From Candidatus Rifleibacteriota bacterium (GTDB taxonomy: Bacteria > Muiribacteriota > Ozemobacteria > Ozemobacterales > Ozemobacteraceae), in contig JANJUX010000049.1 in assembly GCA_024710355.1 (NCBI GenBank), forward strand, positions 1 to 58,694: a stretch of DNA of 58,694 nt. Direction: 5' to 3'. Below the pieces are notes generated by a model. That model worked only from the letters and a program-made list of their open reading frames with translations, had not been told where the DNA came from and did no database searches. The translations under genes and the position numbers were made by a program. Positions 41,782 to 50,417 of this stretch are shown here, in pieces (position 1 is the first letter of the stretch; every line of letters starts with the position of its first letter).

Positions 41782-43545
41782 ATGTCACTAAAAAAAATCA
41801 GCATGCTGCTGCTGGCTGCGGTTGCGGTCTGCGCCGCCGCCATCAATATGTCTGGCTGTTCGGCCGGCCAGAAAGGTCTTCTGACCATCACTCCCGAGCA
41901 ATACCTGTCGTCTGCCAAAGAAACCCTTGAAACCATCGATGAACGCAATTACGAAGTCAGAGATCTCGACGAAATAATCCGGATTCTTGAAAACGCCGAA
42001 AAGGACGCGAAAAAATCAGACACAATCGACCGTTCGCGCATGTATCTGTGCCTTGCCCATACTCTGAAGGCGAGAAAACAGTATCAGACAGCACTGATGA
42101 AAGGCCAGTACATGGCAAATCGTGCCGAACCGTTCTTTGTCGTCGACACCAAAGACATCAAAGAGACTCTGCGCATCGCCAACAAATGGCTGCGCAGCTG
42201 CAATGCCCAGTTCAAGACCAGCCTGCTGATACCTGACCTGAACTTCGTGCGCGGCCTGTATTACACCCAGAAAATGCTCACTCAGCACAGTCGCGAAAAG
42301 AAAGAAAGTCTCGACGCGGCGGTTCTGGCATTCAGACGCTGTCTTGGCATGGCCCCCGACTACAAATCAGACTTCCGCCTTTTCACCCGACAGCAGACCC
42401 CGCGCGAAGTCAGACTGCGCCTTATCGAAGCTCTGGCATTGGGCGGGCAGCTGGCAGAGGCTTACGGCCTGCTGTCTGAATTCACCTTCTCGGCAATTTC
42501 GCCGGTATCTGGCGCCACCGACGTTCAGGATTTCGCCTGGCACCACATGCAGGGTTTCGTTCTCGGCATGATGGGAAAATACGAAGAAGCTGCTGCGGTA
42601 CTCGAAAAGTTCAAAATTGTTGCGCCGCAGGATTACCAGCAGGTTGACGAAACCCTCTGGCTGCTCGAGGGCATTTATGACCGACTGGCCGAAGAGCGCC
42701 GCAACGACAAATTCAAAATGGAAGCCAGAATTGTGGCCGCGCTGCAGAAAAAGCTCAAGGGGCCATTTTCAAAAGACAAGTATGCCACTGCTGCACATCT
42801 GTTCCCGAAACAGATGCCCGGTGATCTGAACTTTTTCGACGGGGTAATCAAATTCTATCAGGGCCATTTTGCCGAAGCGGCCGCCATTTTTAAACCTCTC
42901 ACCGGCCGTGGCCTGATGTCGAGCGGCAACCGACTTTCGGTTCTGCTGCATCAGATCGAGGCCAATCTTTTTGCCGGCGAGAAAATTTCTGACGATCTGC
43001 TCGAAGAACTGCTGCAGCTTGCCGGAAACCCGTCGCTGACACCGCTGCAGAAAGAACGCGCCGGCTTTCTGCTCGCCCGCTATGTCATGGACGAAGACAG
43101 TAGTTTCGAAACTTCTCGCGTCAAACATGAAGGGCAGAGTTTTATCAAGAGCATAACCGGCAAACCCTGGACCCTCGACCTGACGTTTAAACGCGGCGAG
43201 ATCAAGAGGGCCCGCAAGCCGGTGCAGAATCGCCGCCAGTCCGAAGAAGAGGAAGACGAAACGGCAAAACGCGAGCCTGGTTCTATCGCGGCCGAAATTT
43301 ATGCCAACCGCCATGGAGACTGGGTTGTCAGCGCCAATCTCTACCTCGTGGCTCTGCCGGAGCTGAGTTTAATCGGTAAGGGGCGGATCGTTGGTCGTGA
43401 AGACGGCGAAAAGGGCGGCTGGTTGTTTAAAGATACCGAGATCGACAATCTGAAGAAGCGCAACCGCTATCTGGCAATTTTTGCCTACGACAATTCAGAC
43501 AGCGAAAAATCGATTCAGGGAATCATCTTTCAACCCCAGCGCTGA
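41782..43545 (+). CDS. Lipoprotein with TPR-like helical repeats, unknown function
   Basis: The N-terminus has a lipoprotein signal with lipobox M-S-G-C near residue 26, so the mature protein should be anchored in the envelope. The body is helix-rich with TPR-like pairs (SRMYLCLAHTLKARKQYQTA; LVLGMMGKYEEAAAVLEKFK-like sequence). A charged Arg/Glu region (about 475-495) precedes a C-terminal strand-rich domain of about 90 residues (SIAAEIYANRHGDWVVSANL). It lies 19 bases after the DnaB-like gene and is likely co-transcribed. No family is recognised beyond TPR. Confidence 0.85.
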   Translation: MSLKKISMLLLAAVAVCAAAINMSGCSAGQKGLLTITPEQYLSSAKETLETIDERNYEVRDLDEIIRILENAEKDAKKSDTIDRSRMYLCLAHTLKARKQYQTALMKGQYMANRAEPFFVVDTKDIKETLRIANKWLRSCNAQFKTSLLIPDLNFVRGLYYTQKMLTQHSREKKESLDAAVLAFRRCLGMAPDYKSDFRLFTRQQTPREVRLRLIEALALGGQLAEAYGLLSEFTFSAISPVSGATDVQDFAWHHMQGFVLGMMGKYEEAAAVLEKFKIVAPQDYQQVDETLWLLEGIYDRLAEERRNDKFKMEARIVAALQKKLKGPFSKDKYATAAHLFPKQMPGDLNFFDGVIKFYQGHFAEAAAIFKPLTGRGLMSSGNRLSVLLHQIEANLFAGEKISDDLLEELLQLAGNPSLTPLQKERAGFLLARYVMDEDSSFETSRVKHEGQSFIKSITGKPWTLDLTFKRGEIKRARKPVQNRRQSEEEEDETAKREPGSIAAEIYANRHGDWVVSANLYLVALPELSLIGKGRIVGREDGEKGGWLFKDTEIDNLKKRNRYLAIFAYDNSDSEKSIQGIIFQPQR

Positions 43546-43569
43546 CAGTCTCTAATTCAAGGTTTATGC

Positions 43570-43607
43570 CCACCCCGCCGGTACATTGCGGGGTGGTTGT
43601 TTTTTTC
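43570..43607 (+). terminator. Terminator after the TPR lipoprotein
   Basis: CCACCCCGC (43570-43578) pairs with GCGGGGTGG (43588-43596), then TTGTTTTTTT. It separates the lipoprotein from the next gene. Confidence 0.92.
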
Positions 43608-43642
43608 TTATACTGAAGAAAGTTTCGTGAGGGAGGTATGCT

Positions 43643-44401
43643 ATGTTTTATCGACTTGCAAAAAACAGACAGTTCAACATGCTGATGATCGCGTCTTTTG
43701 TGTTCGCAATTCTTCTCGTTCCCATGACAGCTCAGGCTGGTATTCTCGGGAGCGTTCTCAATGCCGTCAGACCCTTCGCCAAGATTGCAGGCAACATTGC
43801 CGGGGCAGTTGCAGGCGCGTCTCTTGGTGCCGCTTTCATGCCGCCGCTTGGCATGCTTGCCGGTGGTGTGGCCGGCTGGATCGTCGGGGGCATCGTAACC
43901 AGTTATGCAACCGGCAGTCTTAGCAATCTTGCCGCACTCGGTGGCGCCGCCCTCGGCGTCATGGCCCTGGCTTCCTTTGGCCCGGTCGGTTATGTTGCCG
44001 GCGCCCTCGTCGGTGGCCTGCTCGGTAAAATAGCAATGAATCTTCTCTACAAAGCAGACAGAACCGCAACCGGCGGCATTCTCTTCATGAATGGTGGTTC
44101 GAGCGCAGGTTCTGCCGCAACCGTGCCCGGTGTCGCCCTGGCCCCAGAAATTCCGGCCTCTTATGACAGCGGTGCCCAGGCTCCGGCTCCGGTTACCACC
44201 GAGACTGTCGCAGGCCCGGTAAGCATCTCGGCCAGCAGCGAAGAAATCGCCAAAGCCGACAACGACTATCGTGCCGCCTATCAGGCATATCTGAATGCTA
44301 CCCGTGAAGGCAACGCCCAGAAGATCAGCGAAGCCAACCAGGCTTATCAGGCCGCTTTTGAAAATTACAAAAAACTGACCGGCAAAGAACCGGCAAAATA
44401 A
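43643..44401 (+). CDS. Glycine-rich membrane protein, unknown function
   Basis: GGGAGG six bases before ATG supports the start. An N-terminal hydrophobic signal or anchor (residues of about 13-32, ending AQAG) is followed by three or four Gly/Ala-rich hydrophobic segments (about 48-150) resembling glycine-zipper membrane proteins. The C-terminal 80 residues are hydrophilic and include a short Ala/Tyr/Asn-rich helical repeat (DYRAAYQAYLNATREGNAQK). The gene stands alone between terminators. Glycine-zipper proteins are often envelope-located; function is unknown. Confidence 0.8.
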   Translation: MFYRLAKNRQFNMLMIASFVFAILLVPMTAQAGILGSVLNAVRPFAKIAGNIAGAVAGASLGAAFMPPLGMLAGGVAGWIVGGIVTSYATGSLSNLAALGGAALGVMALASFGPVGYVAGALVGGLLGKIAMNLLYKADRTATGGILFMNGGSSAGSAATVPGVALAPEIPASYDSGAQAPAPVTTETVAGPVSISASSEEIAKADNDYRAAYQAYLNATREGNAQKISEANQAYQAAFENYKKLTGKEPAK

Positions 44402-44425
44402 AACACCATTAAAGTTTTCAAAAAA

Positions 44426-44462
44426 TATGCGGCAGCCAAAACGCTGCCGCATATTTTTTTAT
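44426..44462 (+). terminator. Terminator of the glycine-rich protein gene
   Basis: Perfect 12-bp stem ATATGCGGCAGC / GCTGCCGCATAT (44426-44455, loop 6) followed by TTTTTT. The stem is flanked by A on the other side and may serve both strands. Confidence 0.94.
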
Positions 44463-44666
44463 GCCTGTTTGTAAAGAAGAATATAACGCAGGTCGATTTC
44501 GACAGGCTCAGCGGAAAGGCTCTCACCAGTTCGACGATATTCCGCATCCTCAAAGTCCCCCTTGGCCTGAGAACCAGTCGAAATGGTCAGAAACGCTGGA
44601 AAGCAGAAAGATCATCAATATGAATTTAAACGAAAGAAACACTGGGCCAGTCTGCGAAAGATAAAC

Positions 44667-45293
44667 TTACTGGGTGGCCTGCAGCAGCCAGTTGACCTTG
44701 CGCGGGGTAATCATCATGAAAAAGGATTTGACGCGCGGGTCGTCGTCTGGCTTATCGAGAATTTTCTGCTTGTCGGCCTCGGTGAGCTTGTCGAATTTTT
44801 CGGTATAGAGAATTTTCATCGAAACCTTGAACCACACCTTGGAGTTCAGGGCCAGTTCAGACTCGACAAAAGCATTTGAGTCGCGATAGCTTGAGTCATA
44901 TTCGAAGCTGAGAATCTGCCCGTCATTGAACAGAAACGGCCGCATATCGGAGATACCCGGGTCCGGGTCGTTAATTCCGGCTTTCTTGCCACGATAAAGA
45001 CGCCGGGTTTCGGGGTTGAAGTAATATTGCACCGTTTCGGTCGTCGAAACCGGAATATTGAGACGGTCATTGAAGACCTGCGGCTTGTCTGAGGCGTTGC
45101 GCAGTTCATTTCTGATGCCAGACATGACGATACGGGTCGTCTGCAGAATATCGAGCTTGTTCTGCGAATGGGTAAACGTGGTGCGCACCGCCCGCATGAT
45201 CTGATACATCGACACCGACAGCAACATGAACAGACCAACGGCGAAAATAAGTTCGACCATGGTCATACCGTTTTTGCGTCTGTTGTTATACAT
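44667..45293 (-). CDS. Minor pilin/pseudopilin (PilW/GspJ-like)
   Basis: The prepilin motif is NGMTMVELIFAVGLFMLLSV, with cleavage expected before MTMVE and Glu at +5. After the hydrophobic helix the domain of about 160 residues contains AVRTTFTHSQNKLDILQTTR and strand-rich sequence. The name is a fold-level guess. It is the last gene of a four-gene unit and lies 1 base after the preceding pilin. Confidence 0.85.
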   Translation of the reverse strand: MYNNRRKNGMTMVELIFAVGLFMLLSVSMYQIMRAVRTTFTHSQNKLDILQTTRIVMSGIRNELRNASDKPQVFNDRLNIPVSTTETVQYYFNPETRRLYRGKKAGINDPDPGISDMRPFLFNDGQILSFEYDSSYRDSNAFVESELALNSKVWFKVSMKILYTEKFDKLTEADKQKILDKPDDDPRVKSFFMMITPRKVNWLLQATQ

Positions 45294-45294
45294 A

Positions 45295-45738
45295 TCAGTA
45301 ATAATTGTATCTCGGGTCGGTCAGAATCGAAACAAAAGTCAGTACCGGCACATCAGATTCAGCAGTCTTATGTTTAGAAACCACAGTAATCTTGATGCGC
45401 AGCAGAAACAGGGGCTTGGCACCCTGTGGCAGCGGCGTCACCGGCTGCAGAGTCGGCTCGAACCTCAGTTCAAAACCGTTTTTATCAGCGGTTTTCTGCA
45501 GCTCAAGAAAGTCTTCGTCTTTATGAAGGCGCTGGGCCTTGTCATAACCGAGAGTTCTGGCGAGTTCGAGAGCCGAGGCCCCGAAAAGCGTTGCCATGGT
45601 TCGTGTGTCGGCTCTGACAATGCGCTTCTGCCCAGAGCGCATCAATGAATAGATCGGCAAAATACCCGCCGAGATCATCATAATGACGATCAGAATTTCG
45701 ACCAGCGAAAAGGCCCGTTTTCTGCTTCTGTTAATCAT
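45295..45738 (-). CDS. Minor pilin/pseudopilin (PilV/GspI-like)
   Basis: The prepilin motif is KRAFSLVEILIVIMMISAGI. The residue before Phe is Ala instead of Gly, a tolerated but less common cleavage residue. The 147-aa protein has a short C-terminal strand-rich domain. Its start overlaps the stop of the preceding gene by 4 bases, showing translational coupling. Confidence 0.85.
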   Translation of the reverse strand: MINRSRKRAFSLVEILIVIMMISAGILPIYSLMRSGQKRIVRADTRTMATLFGASALELARTLGYDKAQRLHKDEDFLELQKTADKNGFELRFEPTLQPVTPLPQGAKPLFLLRIKITVVSKHKTAESDVPVLTFVSILTDPRYNYY

Positions 45739-48245
45739 TCGCGTTCGTATTTCCAGTCGAATTTGCCAACTCCGCCGGTGACGATCTTGGCCACATACTG
45801 TTTATCCATGAGGGTTGGCATCATATTGCGCCAGATTCCGTTGAGAGCATTATATACGATAATGTTTTCGCCGGGGGTGGCAAAATGTTCTTCAAGGTTC
45901 AAAAACGGTGTAACCACAGTGCCTTTGATGGTTACGGGCTTGTCGCCCTTCACGATCATCGGTTCAGAAACCGAAATCAGGTTCGCTTCGACGTAACAGC
46001 GACTGCCCTGGGCCATGGTGGTATCGATGACGATCTGCGGAGCGATGATCGTCAGCAGATCGTTGCCGATCGAAGAATGAATCGCTTTTTCATCGGTATC
46101 GACGCCGAGAAGGTCACCGGCAATAACGACTTTACCGCCGCCCATCATCGGGCTGGAATAAATGATGCCGTGTCCGCGGAACCGCAGGTTTCGCAGGCCA
46201 AGCGGCTCTGAGTCGTTCAGGGCCAGAATGCCGTTGAGCTCAAGGGTCTGGTTTTTGGCACCGCTTCGGTAAGCCTGCACATTGTTGATATATTTGAATT
46301 CGAAGCGGTCATACGAGGTACCGCCAATTGCAACCGTAGTTCGGCCACGGAAAAAGTCTTCGGTACTTCTCGGTATGAAATAGAAGTCGAGCAGATATGA
46401 GCTGTAGGCATCTGGCAAAGCGTGCCACAAAGCGCCTTCATAGAATTCGAGCATGGGTGTCTGGCCGATTACTGAGTCCATGCCCTTGGGAACTTCATTA
46501 TACGGATAGGGGAAATTTTCGAGATAGCCGCCCATGAAGTCTTTGAGGGCGCCATCATATTCATCCTGGCGGTTGCGCAGGCGGTTGAGAAAGTTGGCGA
46601 GGCCTTTATTATAGAGTTCGACCCCAGAATCGCTCATAAAGTTGGCATAATTCTGCAGCTCACGCAGACCATCAGGCAATTTTTCCCAGTTACGGCGGAG
46701 TTTTTCGACAAAATCCTTGTCGACGCCGGCGAGTTCAAACAGCTGGGCAGCCTGGGTGGCGGTCATTTTGGTTTTGAGATCGAGACCCGGAATCATTTGT
46801 ATAAGTGGGCCCTTTGAATCGATAAAGGGCAGTTCCACAGGTTCGCCGTCTTTCGGATGAATCTGCACGGCTCGGAAATACTGGCGCATAGCCGGGCCAT
46901 AGATAAGCGTCGGCGACATTTTCGAGAAATCGGCGCGGCTCATCGGCTCAAGGCGATCGAGCGGCGGCGCTGAACCAAACGGGTCGAAACCACTGCGATC
47001 AACTTCGGGCATCAGGCGGTATTTCATCAGGCCTTCACTCGAATTCATGCCGCCTGGTGTCTGTGTGATCAGCTTGCCGGTGTGAACAGAATAACTCTGA
47101 AAACAGTTGATAAACGAGGGGGGGCCGTTGGTAGTCGGTTCGGTAAGCTCTTTACCGGCACCGATGTTGAACAGTCTGATTTTGTGTTCGTTGCCCCAGC
47201 CGGTAAAAATAAGGCCTTCCTTGGTTTTTTCCTGGCCCTGGAGTTCCATGAAATCTTTGACATAGTCTTTCATGCCCATCCATGGCACGTCGAAACGCAG
47301 GTAAAAATTTTCCTGGGCATTCATCTGGGTGAATTTGTCGACATTGGCGTTGAGATTATCGCCAAAAAGCAGTTTGGCACCGTTAGTTGAGCGAACTAGA
47401 ACGGCGGGGCCGGCCTGCATAAGGCTGTTCAGATCCTGGCCAAGATAGATGCGCCCGGGCGGCGTGATGGCATTGCCGCCGAGCTGCGCCAGGTCTTTTT
47501 CCCACTGGTCGAAGTTGACGGTCGGATTGAAATCGCGGCGGATGGAGTTCCAGCCGTTGTCGAGACGCAGCTGACGCTTCTGATCTATTGAAGAAGTAAA
47601 GGCATTGAAGTGCGAGCCGCCGTAGACGCTGCCGTCTTTAACGTAGAGAGTAAAGTAGTTGAACGGAGGGACGAAGGTTTTAACGACGCGGATCATGAAT
47701 TTAAGCGAGACTTTGGCGGTATGCCCCCGGTAAATTACTTTAGCGCGGACTTCGATTTCGCCCTGCTTTTCTTTCAGATCTTTTTTGAGCTTGTAGAGGA
47801 CCTGGTCGCCGTTGGCTGCCTCGACCGCATTGATATGCTGCAGTTTGATCGCCGCATCGACGACGAAATCGTTCGATTCTACCAGACCGCGACCGAACTG
47901 AATGCCGTAAACCTGGCGGGCGGTTTCGCGCGTATAGGCGGTAAGCTTGGCAACCTGCGACGCTTCGAGCGGAATCTCTTTGGTTACATCGGTATCGTGG
48001 GCGCGAAGAACCTTATATAGCTGATTGTTGGCATCGTCATGATTGAGAGAGTTTTTGATACGGGCAACGAACTCTTCGATTGCAGATTCAGCGAGATTGA
48101 ACGCCACTTCTGATTCGTATGACATGGCCGAGGCATAGTCTTCTGAGCCGGTAAAGAAAGTTATCGAAAACCCGAAAATGAAGAGCACTGTCATCGCCGT
48201 CAAGGTGAGCAGGAAAATCGAGCCACTTTTATTCAAATTTGCCAT
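45735..48245 (-). CDS. Very large PilX/GspK-like pilus-associated protein (836 aa)
   Basis: The start at 48245 (MANLNKSGSIFLLTLTAMTV) is an ATG with AAGGA upstream; a GTG seven codons earlier is less likely. The N-terminal KSGSIFLL-type helix (about 5-30) with Glu in the following YESEVAFNLAESAIEEFVAR resembles PilX/GspK proteins, which sit at pilus tips and lack a strict class III cleavage motif. Those are usually 200-330 aa. The remaining 750 residues are strand-rich and unassigned. It may be a tip adhesin or shape-determining cap (inference). Confidence 0.75.
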   Translation of the reverse strand: MANLNKSGSIFLLTLTAMTVLFIFGFSITFFTGSEDYASAMSYESEVAFNLAESAIEEFVARIKNSLNHDDANNQLYKVLRAHDTDVTKEIPLEASQVAKLTAYTRETARQVYGIQFGRGLVESNDFVVDAAIKLQHINAVEAANGDQVLYKLKKDLKEKQGEIEVRAKVIYRGHTAKVSLKFMIRVVKTFVPPFNYFTLYVKDGSVYGGSHFNAFTSSIDQKRQLRLDNGWNSIRRDFNPTVNFDQWEKDLAQLGGNAITPPGRIYLGQDLNSLMQAGPAVLVRSTNGAKLLFGDNLNANVDKFTQMNAQENFYLRFDVPWMGMKDYVKDFMELQGQEKTKEGLIFTGWGNEHKIRLFNIGAGKELTEPTTNGPPSFINCFQSYSVHTGKLITQTPGGMNSSEGLMKYRLMPEVDRSGFDPFGSAPPLDRLEPMSRADFSKMSPTLIYGPAMRQYFRAVQIHPKDGEPVELPFIDSKGPLIQMIPGLDLKTKMTATQAAQLFELAGVDKDFVEKLRRNWEKLPDGLRELQNYANFMSDSGVELYNKGLANFLNRLRNRQDEYDGALKDFMGGYLENFPYPYNEVPKGMDSVIGQTPMLEFYEGALWHALPDAYSSYLLDFYFIPRSTEDFFRGRTTVAIGGTSYDRFEFKYINNVQAYRSGAKNQTLELNGILALNDSEPLGLRNLRFRGHGIIYSSPMMGGGKVVIAGDLLGVDTDEKAIHSSIGNDLLTIIAPQIVIDTTMAQGSRCYVEANLISVSEPMIVKGDKPVTIKGTVVTPFLNLEEHFATPGENIIVYNALNGIWRNMMPTLMDKQYVAKIVTGGVGKFDWKYERE

Positions 48246-48801
48246 AGCGGTCGTTTCCTTTCTCACGTGCCAGATTCATCAATTCCTGGCTGATCATGCC
48301 ATCTTCGAAGGCAGCGCGGAACCTCGGATCTTTTTGAACCTGTTCCATACTTTCGAGCATTTTGCGCATTGCCCTTTTTCTTCGGCTGGGTTTGTCAGAT
48401 TTATGATAGATCATTGCAGAAAGATACCAGCTCTGCATTTCGAGATACGGGTCATTGTTGATTTCGAGCTGCAGGCGCTCAACCTCACGCAGAGCCCCGT
48501 CAAAATTGGTGCTGTTATACATCTCAAAAGCATATTCAAGCCGCCGATACTGTTCTTTGATGCGCTTGTCCTTGTCGCGCAGCGGCCTGACCGACTCGTT
48601 GCCCGAGATAAGCACTTCGCCGGAACCCCGCGTCTGACTGCCGCCGTTTTGAACGGAACTCGATGCAGCGCCGGCCGCCGGCTTTATTTCTTTGCCGCCC
48701 CGCTTTTCGGTTGTCTTGCGCGAACAACAGCCCGGCAGATGCAGTATCGCCAGGACCAGCAGCAGCAACAGGCTGCGTCTGACAGCAGGAGAATGATTCA
48801 T
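48229..48801 (-). CDS. Lipoprotein heading the minor pilin operon, unknown function
   Basis: The signal (RRSLLLLLVLAILHLPGC) carries a lipobox L-P-G-C near residue 26. After a basic Ser/Gly-rich linker the body is helical and charged (KRIKEQYRRLEYAFEMYNST, LREVERLQLEINNDPYLEM), reminiscent of TPR or pilotin-like proteins. It overlaps the following gene by 17 bases. A pilotin or assembly-platform role is possible but not shown. Confidence 0.8.
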   Translation of the reverse strand: MNHSPAVRRSLLLLLVLAILHLPGCCSRKTTEKRGGKEIKPAAGAASSSVQNGGSQTRGSGEVLISGNESVRPLRDKDKRIKEQYRRLEYAFEMYNSTNFDGALREVERLQLEINNDPYLEMQSWYLSAMIYHKSDKPSRRKRAMRKMLESMEQVQKDPRFRAAFEDGMISQELMNLAREKGNDRYGKFE

Positions 48802-48833
48802 TATTTCCCATGACTTATTCAGAGTTGTACATT

Positions 48834-48862
48834 ATAGTACTGTATAGTTAATAGAAAGTCAA
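48834..48862 (-). promoter_or_regulatory. Sigma70-like promoter of the minor pilin operon
   Basis: Minus strand TTGACT (48857-48862), 17 bases, TACTAT (48834-48839); an overlapping TATAAT (48831-48836) lies at 20 bases. It is back to back with the cupin gene promoter, with 11 bases between the -35 boxes. Confidence 0.6.
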
Positions 48863-48873
48863 TCCGATGCGCC

Positions 48874-48902
48874 TTGACAAGCTATTGTTTAACCGCTAGA
48901 AT
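48874..48902 (+). promoter_or_regulatory. Strong sigma70 promoter with start at or beside the cupin ATG
   Basis: TTGACA (48874-48879), 17 bases, TAGAAT (48897-48902). The -35 is perfect and the spacing ideal. The -10 ends 7 bases before ATG at 48910, so the transcript should begin at or next to the start codon, and no Shine-Dalgarno is present. Confidence 0.8.
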
Positions 48903-48909
48903 TTCGTTC

Positions 48910-49653
48910 ATGAAAAACACAAAACTTTTTTCCGGAACCATAGCTCTCACATTGATCATAGCCCTGCTCGCCGGCCAGGCTCCCCTCGGTGCCGCCGAAA
49001 AGCAGGTGAACAAGACGGCATCGGTAAATTTTGTCGCATTTGACGATGCGGAATACCATACTTCGCCGGATAAGCGAATTGGTGCAAAGATACTGGTTGA
49101 TCCGTCAAAAGTCGGGCCTTCGATTGCGACCCTGGTGCATCTGACCTATCTGCCGGGCGCCCACATCGGCAGCCACCGCCATGTGTTCGTAACCGAGATC
49201 ATTCACGTCCTCGAAGGAAATCTGACCCTGCGGATCGGTGATGAAATCAAGATTCTTGGCCCGAACAGCACCGCTTTCATTCCCGCCAAGTCCTTTCACG
49301 AATATCTCAACGATTCGACCGACGTGGTCAAGTTCCTGCAGTATTATTCACCATCCGGTCCGGAAGAAGAATACCGCAACTGGACCAAACCGGCCGCAGA
49401 CGAAGCTGCCGCTGCCAAAGTTGCACCAGCCAAAAAAGAAGAAGCCAGACATGTTGTTTCGCCGCCTTTGCCAACTGTTCCAGGTAGTCCGACTGGCGTA
49501 ACACTCGGTGGCGTCACCGAAAAACCAGCTGAACCGAAAGCTGAGCCCCAAAAATCCAGCGACAAAGACCGGCTTTCACTTAACAGTCAACCGCCCAGCG
49601 TCGCATCGGCTGCGAAGACAATCAAAGCGATCGAAAAGTCTGGAAGCAAATAA
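48910..49653 (+). CDS. Exported cupin-domain protein
   Basis: ATG at 48910 gives a signal peptide (LFSGTIALTLIIALLAGQAP, cut near GAA). A single cupin beta-barrel follows: motif 1 as PGAHIGSHRHVFVTEIIHVL and motif 2 as GPNSTAFIPAKSFHEYLND, with metal-type His/His/Glu/His retained. The last 90 residues are Pro/Ala/Lys-rich and probably unstructured. It is likely periplasmic; substrate unknown. The transcript is predicted leaderless. The stop overlaps the next start (TAATG). Confidence 0.85.
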   Translation: MKNTKLFSGTIALTLIIALLAGQAPLGAAEKQVNKTASVNFVAFDDAEYHTSPDKRIGAKILVDPSKVGPSIATLVHLTYLPGAHIGSHRHVFVTEIIHVLEGNLTLRIGDEIKILGPNSTAFIPAKSFHEYLNDSTDVVKFLQYYSPSGPEEEYRNWTKPAADEAAAAKVAPAKKEEARHVVSPPLPTVPGSPTGVTLGGVTEKPAEPKAEPQKSSDKDRLSLNSQPPSVASAAKTIKAIEKSGSK

Positions 49654-50405
49654 TGACTGCAGATGCGCCCCGTTCCTATTATAGTGAAGGTCTGATCGAA
49701 GAGGCGGTTCAGGAAAACCGGCGGAAACTGGTCGGCGAGCCGGGCAATCATCTACTCAGATGCAGCCTTGCCAATGGCCTGGTGCGCCTTGGCAAGTTCG
49801 AAGAGGCAATCGAGCATTATCAGAAGTGCATCGAACTCAACCCCAGCAGCGAATACTGGAACAACCTCGGCAAGGCTCTTCTCAATGCCGGCCGTTACCA
49901 GGAAGCGGTCGACGCCTTCGCCAGAGTTATCGAAAAAAATCGCTGGCCAGATGCATTTTTTCATCAGGCCCAGGCCTATCGCAGCCTCGGCATACTGGAA
50001 AAGGCTAACGATCAGCTCTGCGAGGCGATCAAGCTCAACCCGAAATACCGCGAAGCTCTCAACGAAAGGGCGCACATTCTCGAAGCACTGAATCGCAAAG
50101 ATGAGGCTCTGAATGAATATAAAAAGGTCATAGCCCTGTTCTTTGCTGAATATCAGGCTCAGGATGCCGAAGATTACTGCTACGAAACTTCTGTGTTGCT
50201 CGACAACAGCGATCTCGTCGAAGAACTGATCAGGCAGCTGCGTCGCTACATCCAGAAATACCCCGGGTTTGCTGATGGTTATTACAAACTCGGGCAGGCT
50301 CTTGAAGCCAAGGGGCTGAAAAACGAGGCCATGATGGCTTTTCGCAAGGCCCTTGAGATCAACCCGAGCTACGAAACCGCCAGAAAATGTTTCTGGAAAA
50401 GATAA
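49653..50405 (+). CDS. TPR-repeat protein upstream of the secretion ATPase
   Basis: About five TPR units, for example LGKFEEAIEHYQKCIELNPS, ALLNAGRYQEAVDAFARVIE and LEAKGLKNEAMMAFRKALEI. It has no signal peptide, so it is cytoplasmic. Position next to gspE and coupling to the cupin gene suggest an accessory protein of the secretion/pilus system, as TPR proteins often serve in assembly (inference). Confidence 0.85.
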   Translation: MTADAPRSYYSEGLIEEAVQENRRKLVGEPGNHLLRCSLANGLVRLGKFEEAIEHYQKCIELNPSSEYWNNLGKALLNAGRYQEAVDAFARVIEKNRWPDAFFHQAQAYRSLGILEKANDQLCEAIKLNPKYREALNERAHILEALNRKDEALNEYKKVIALFFAEYQAQDAEDYCYETSVLLDNSDLVEELIRQLRRYIQKYPGFADGYYKLGQALEAKGLKNEAMMAFRKALEINPSYETARKCFWKR

Positions 50406-50417
50406 GAGCCCCAAAAA

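Noticed and set aside
44461..44664. 67-codon frame after the glycine-rich protein gene
   Set aside because: It begins in the terminator tail, lacks a ribosome site and is low in recognisable features.
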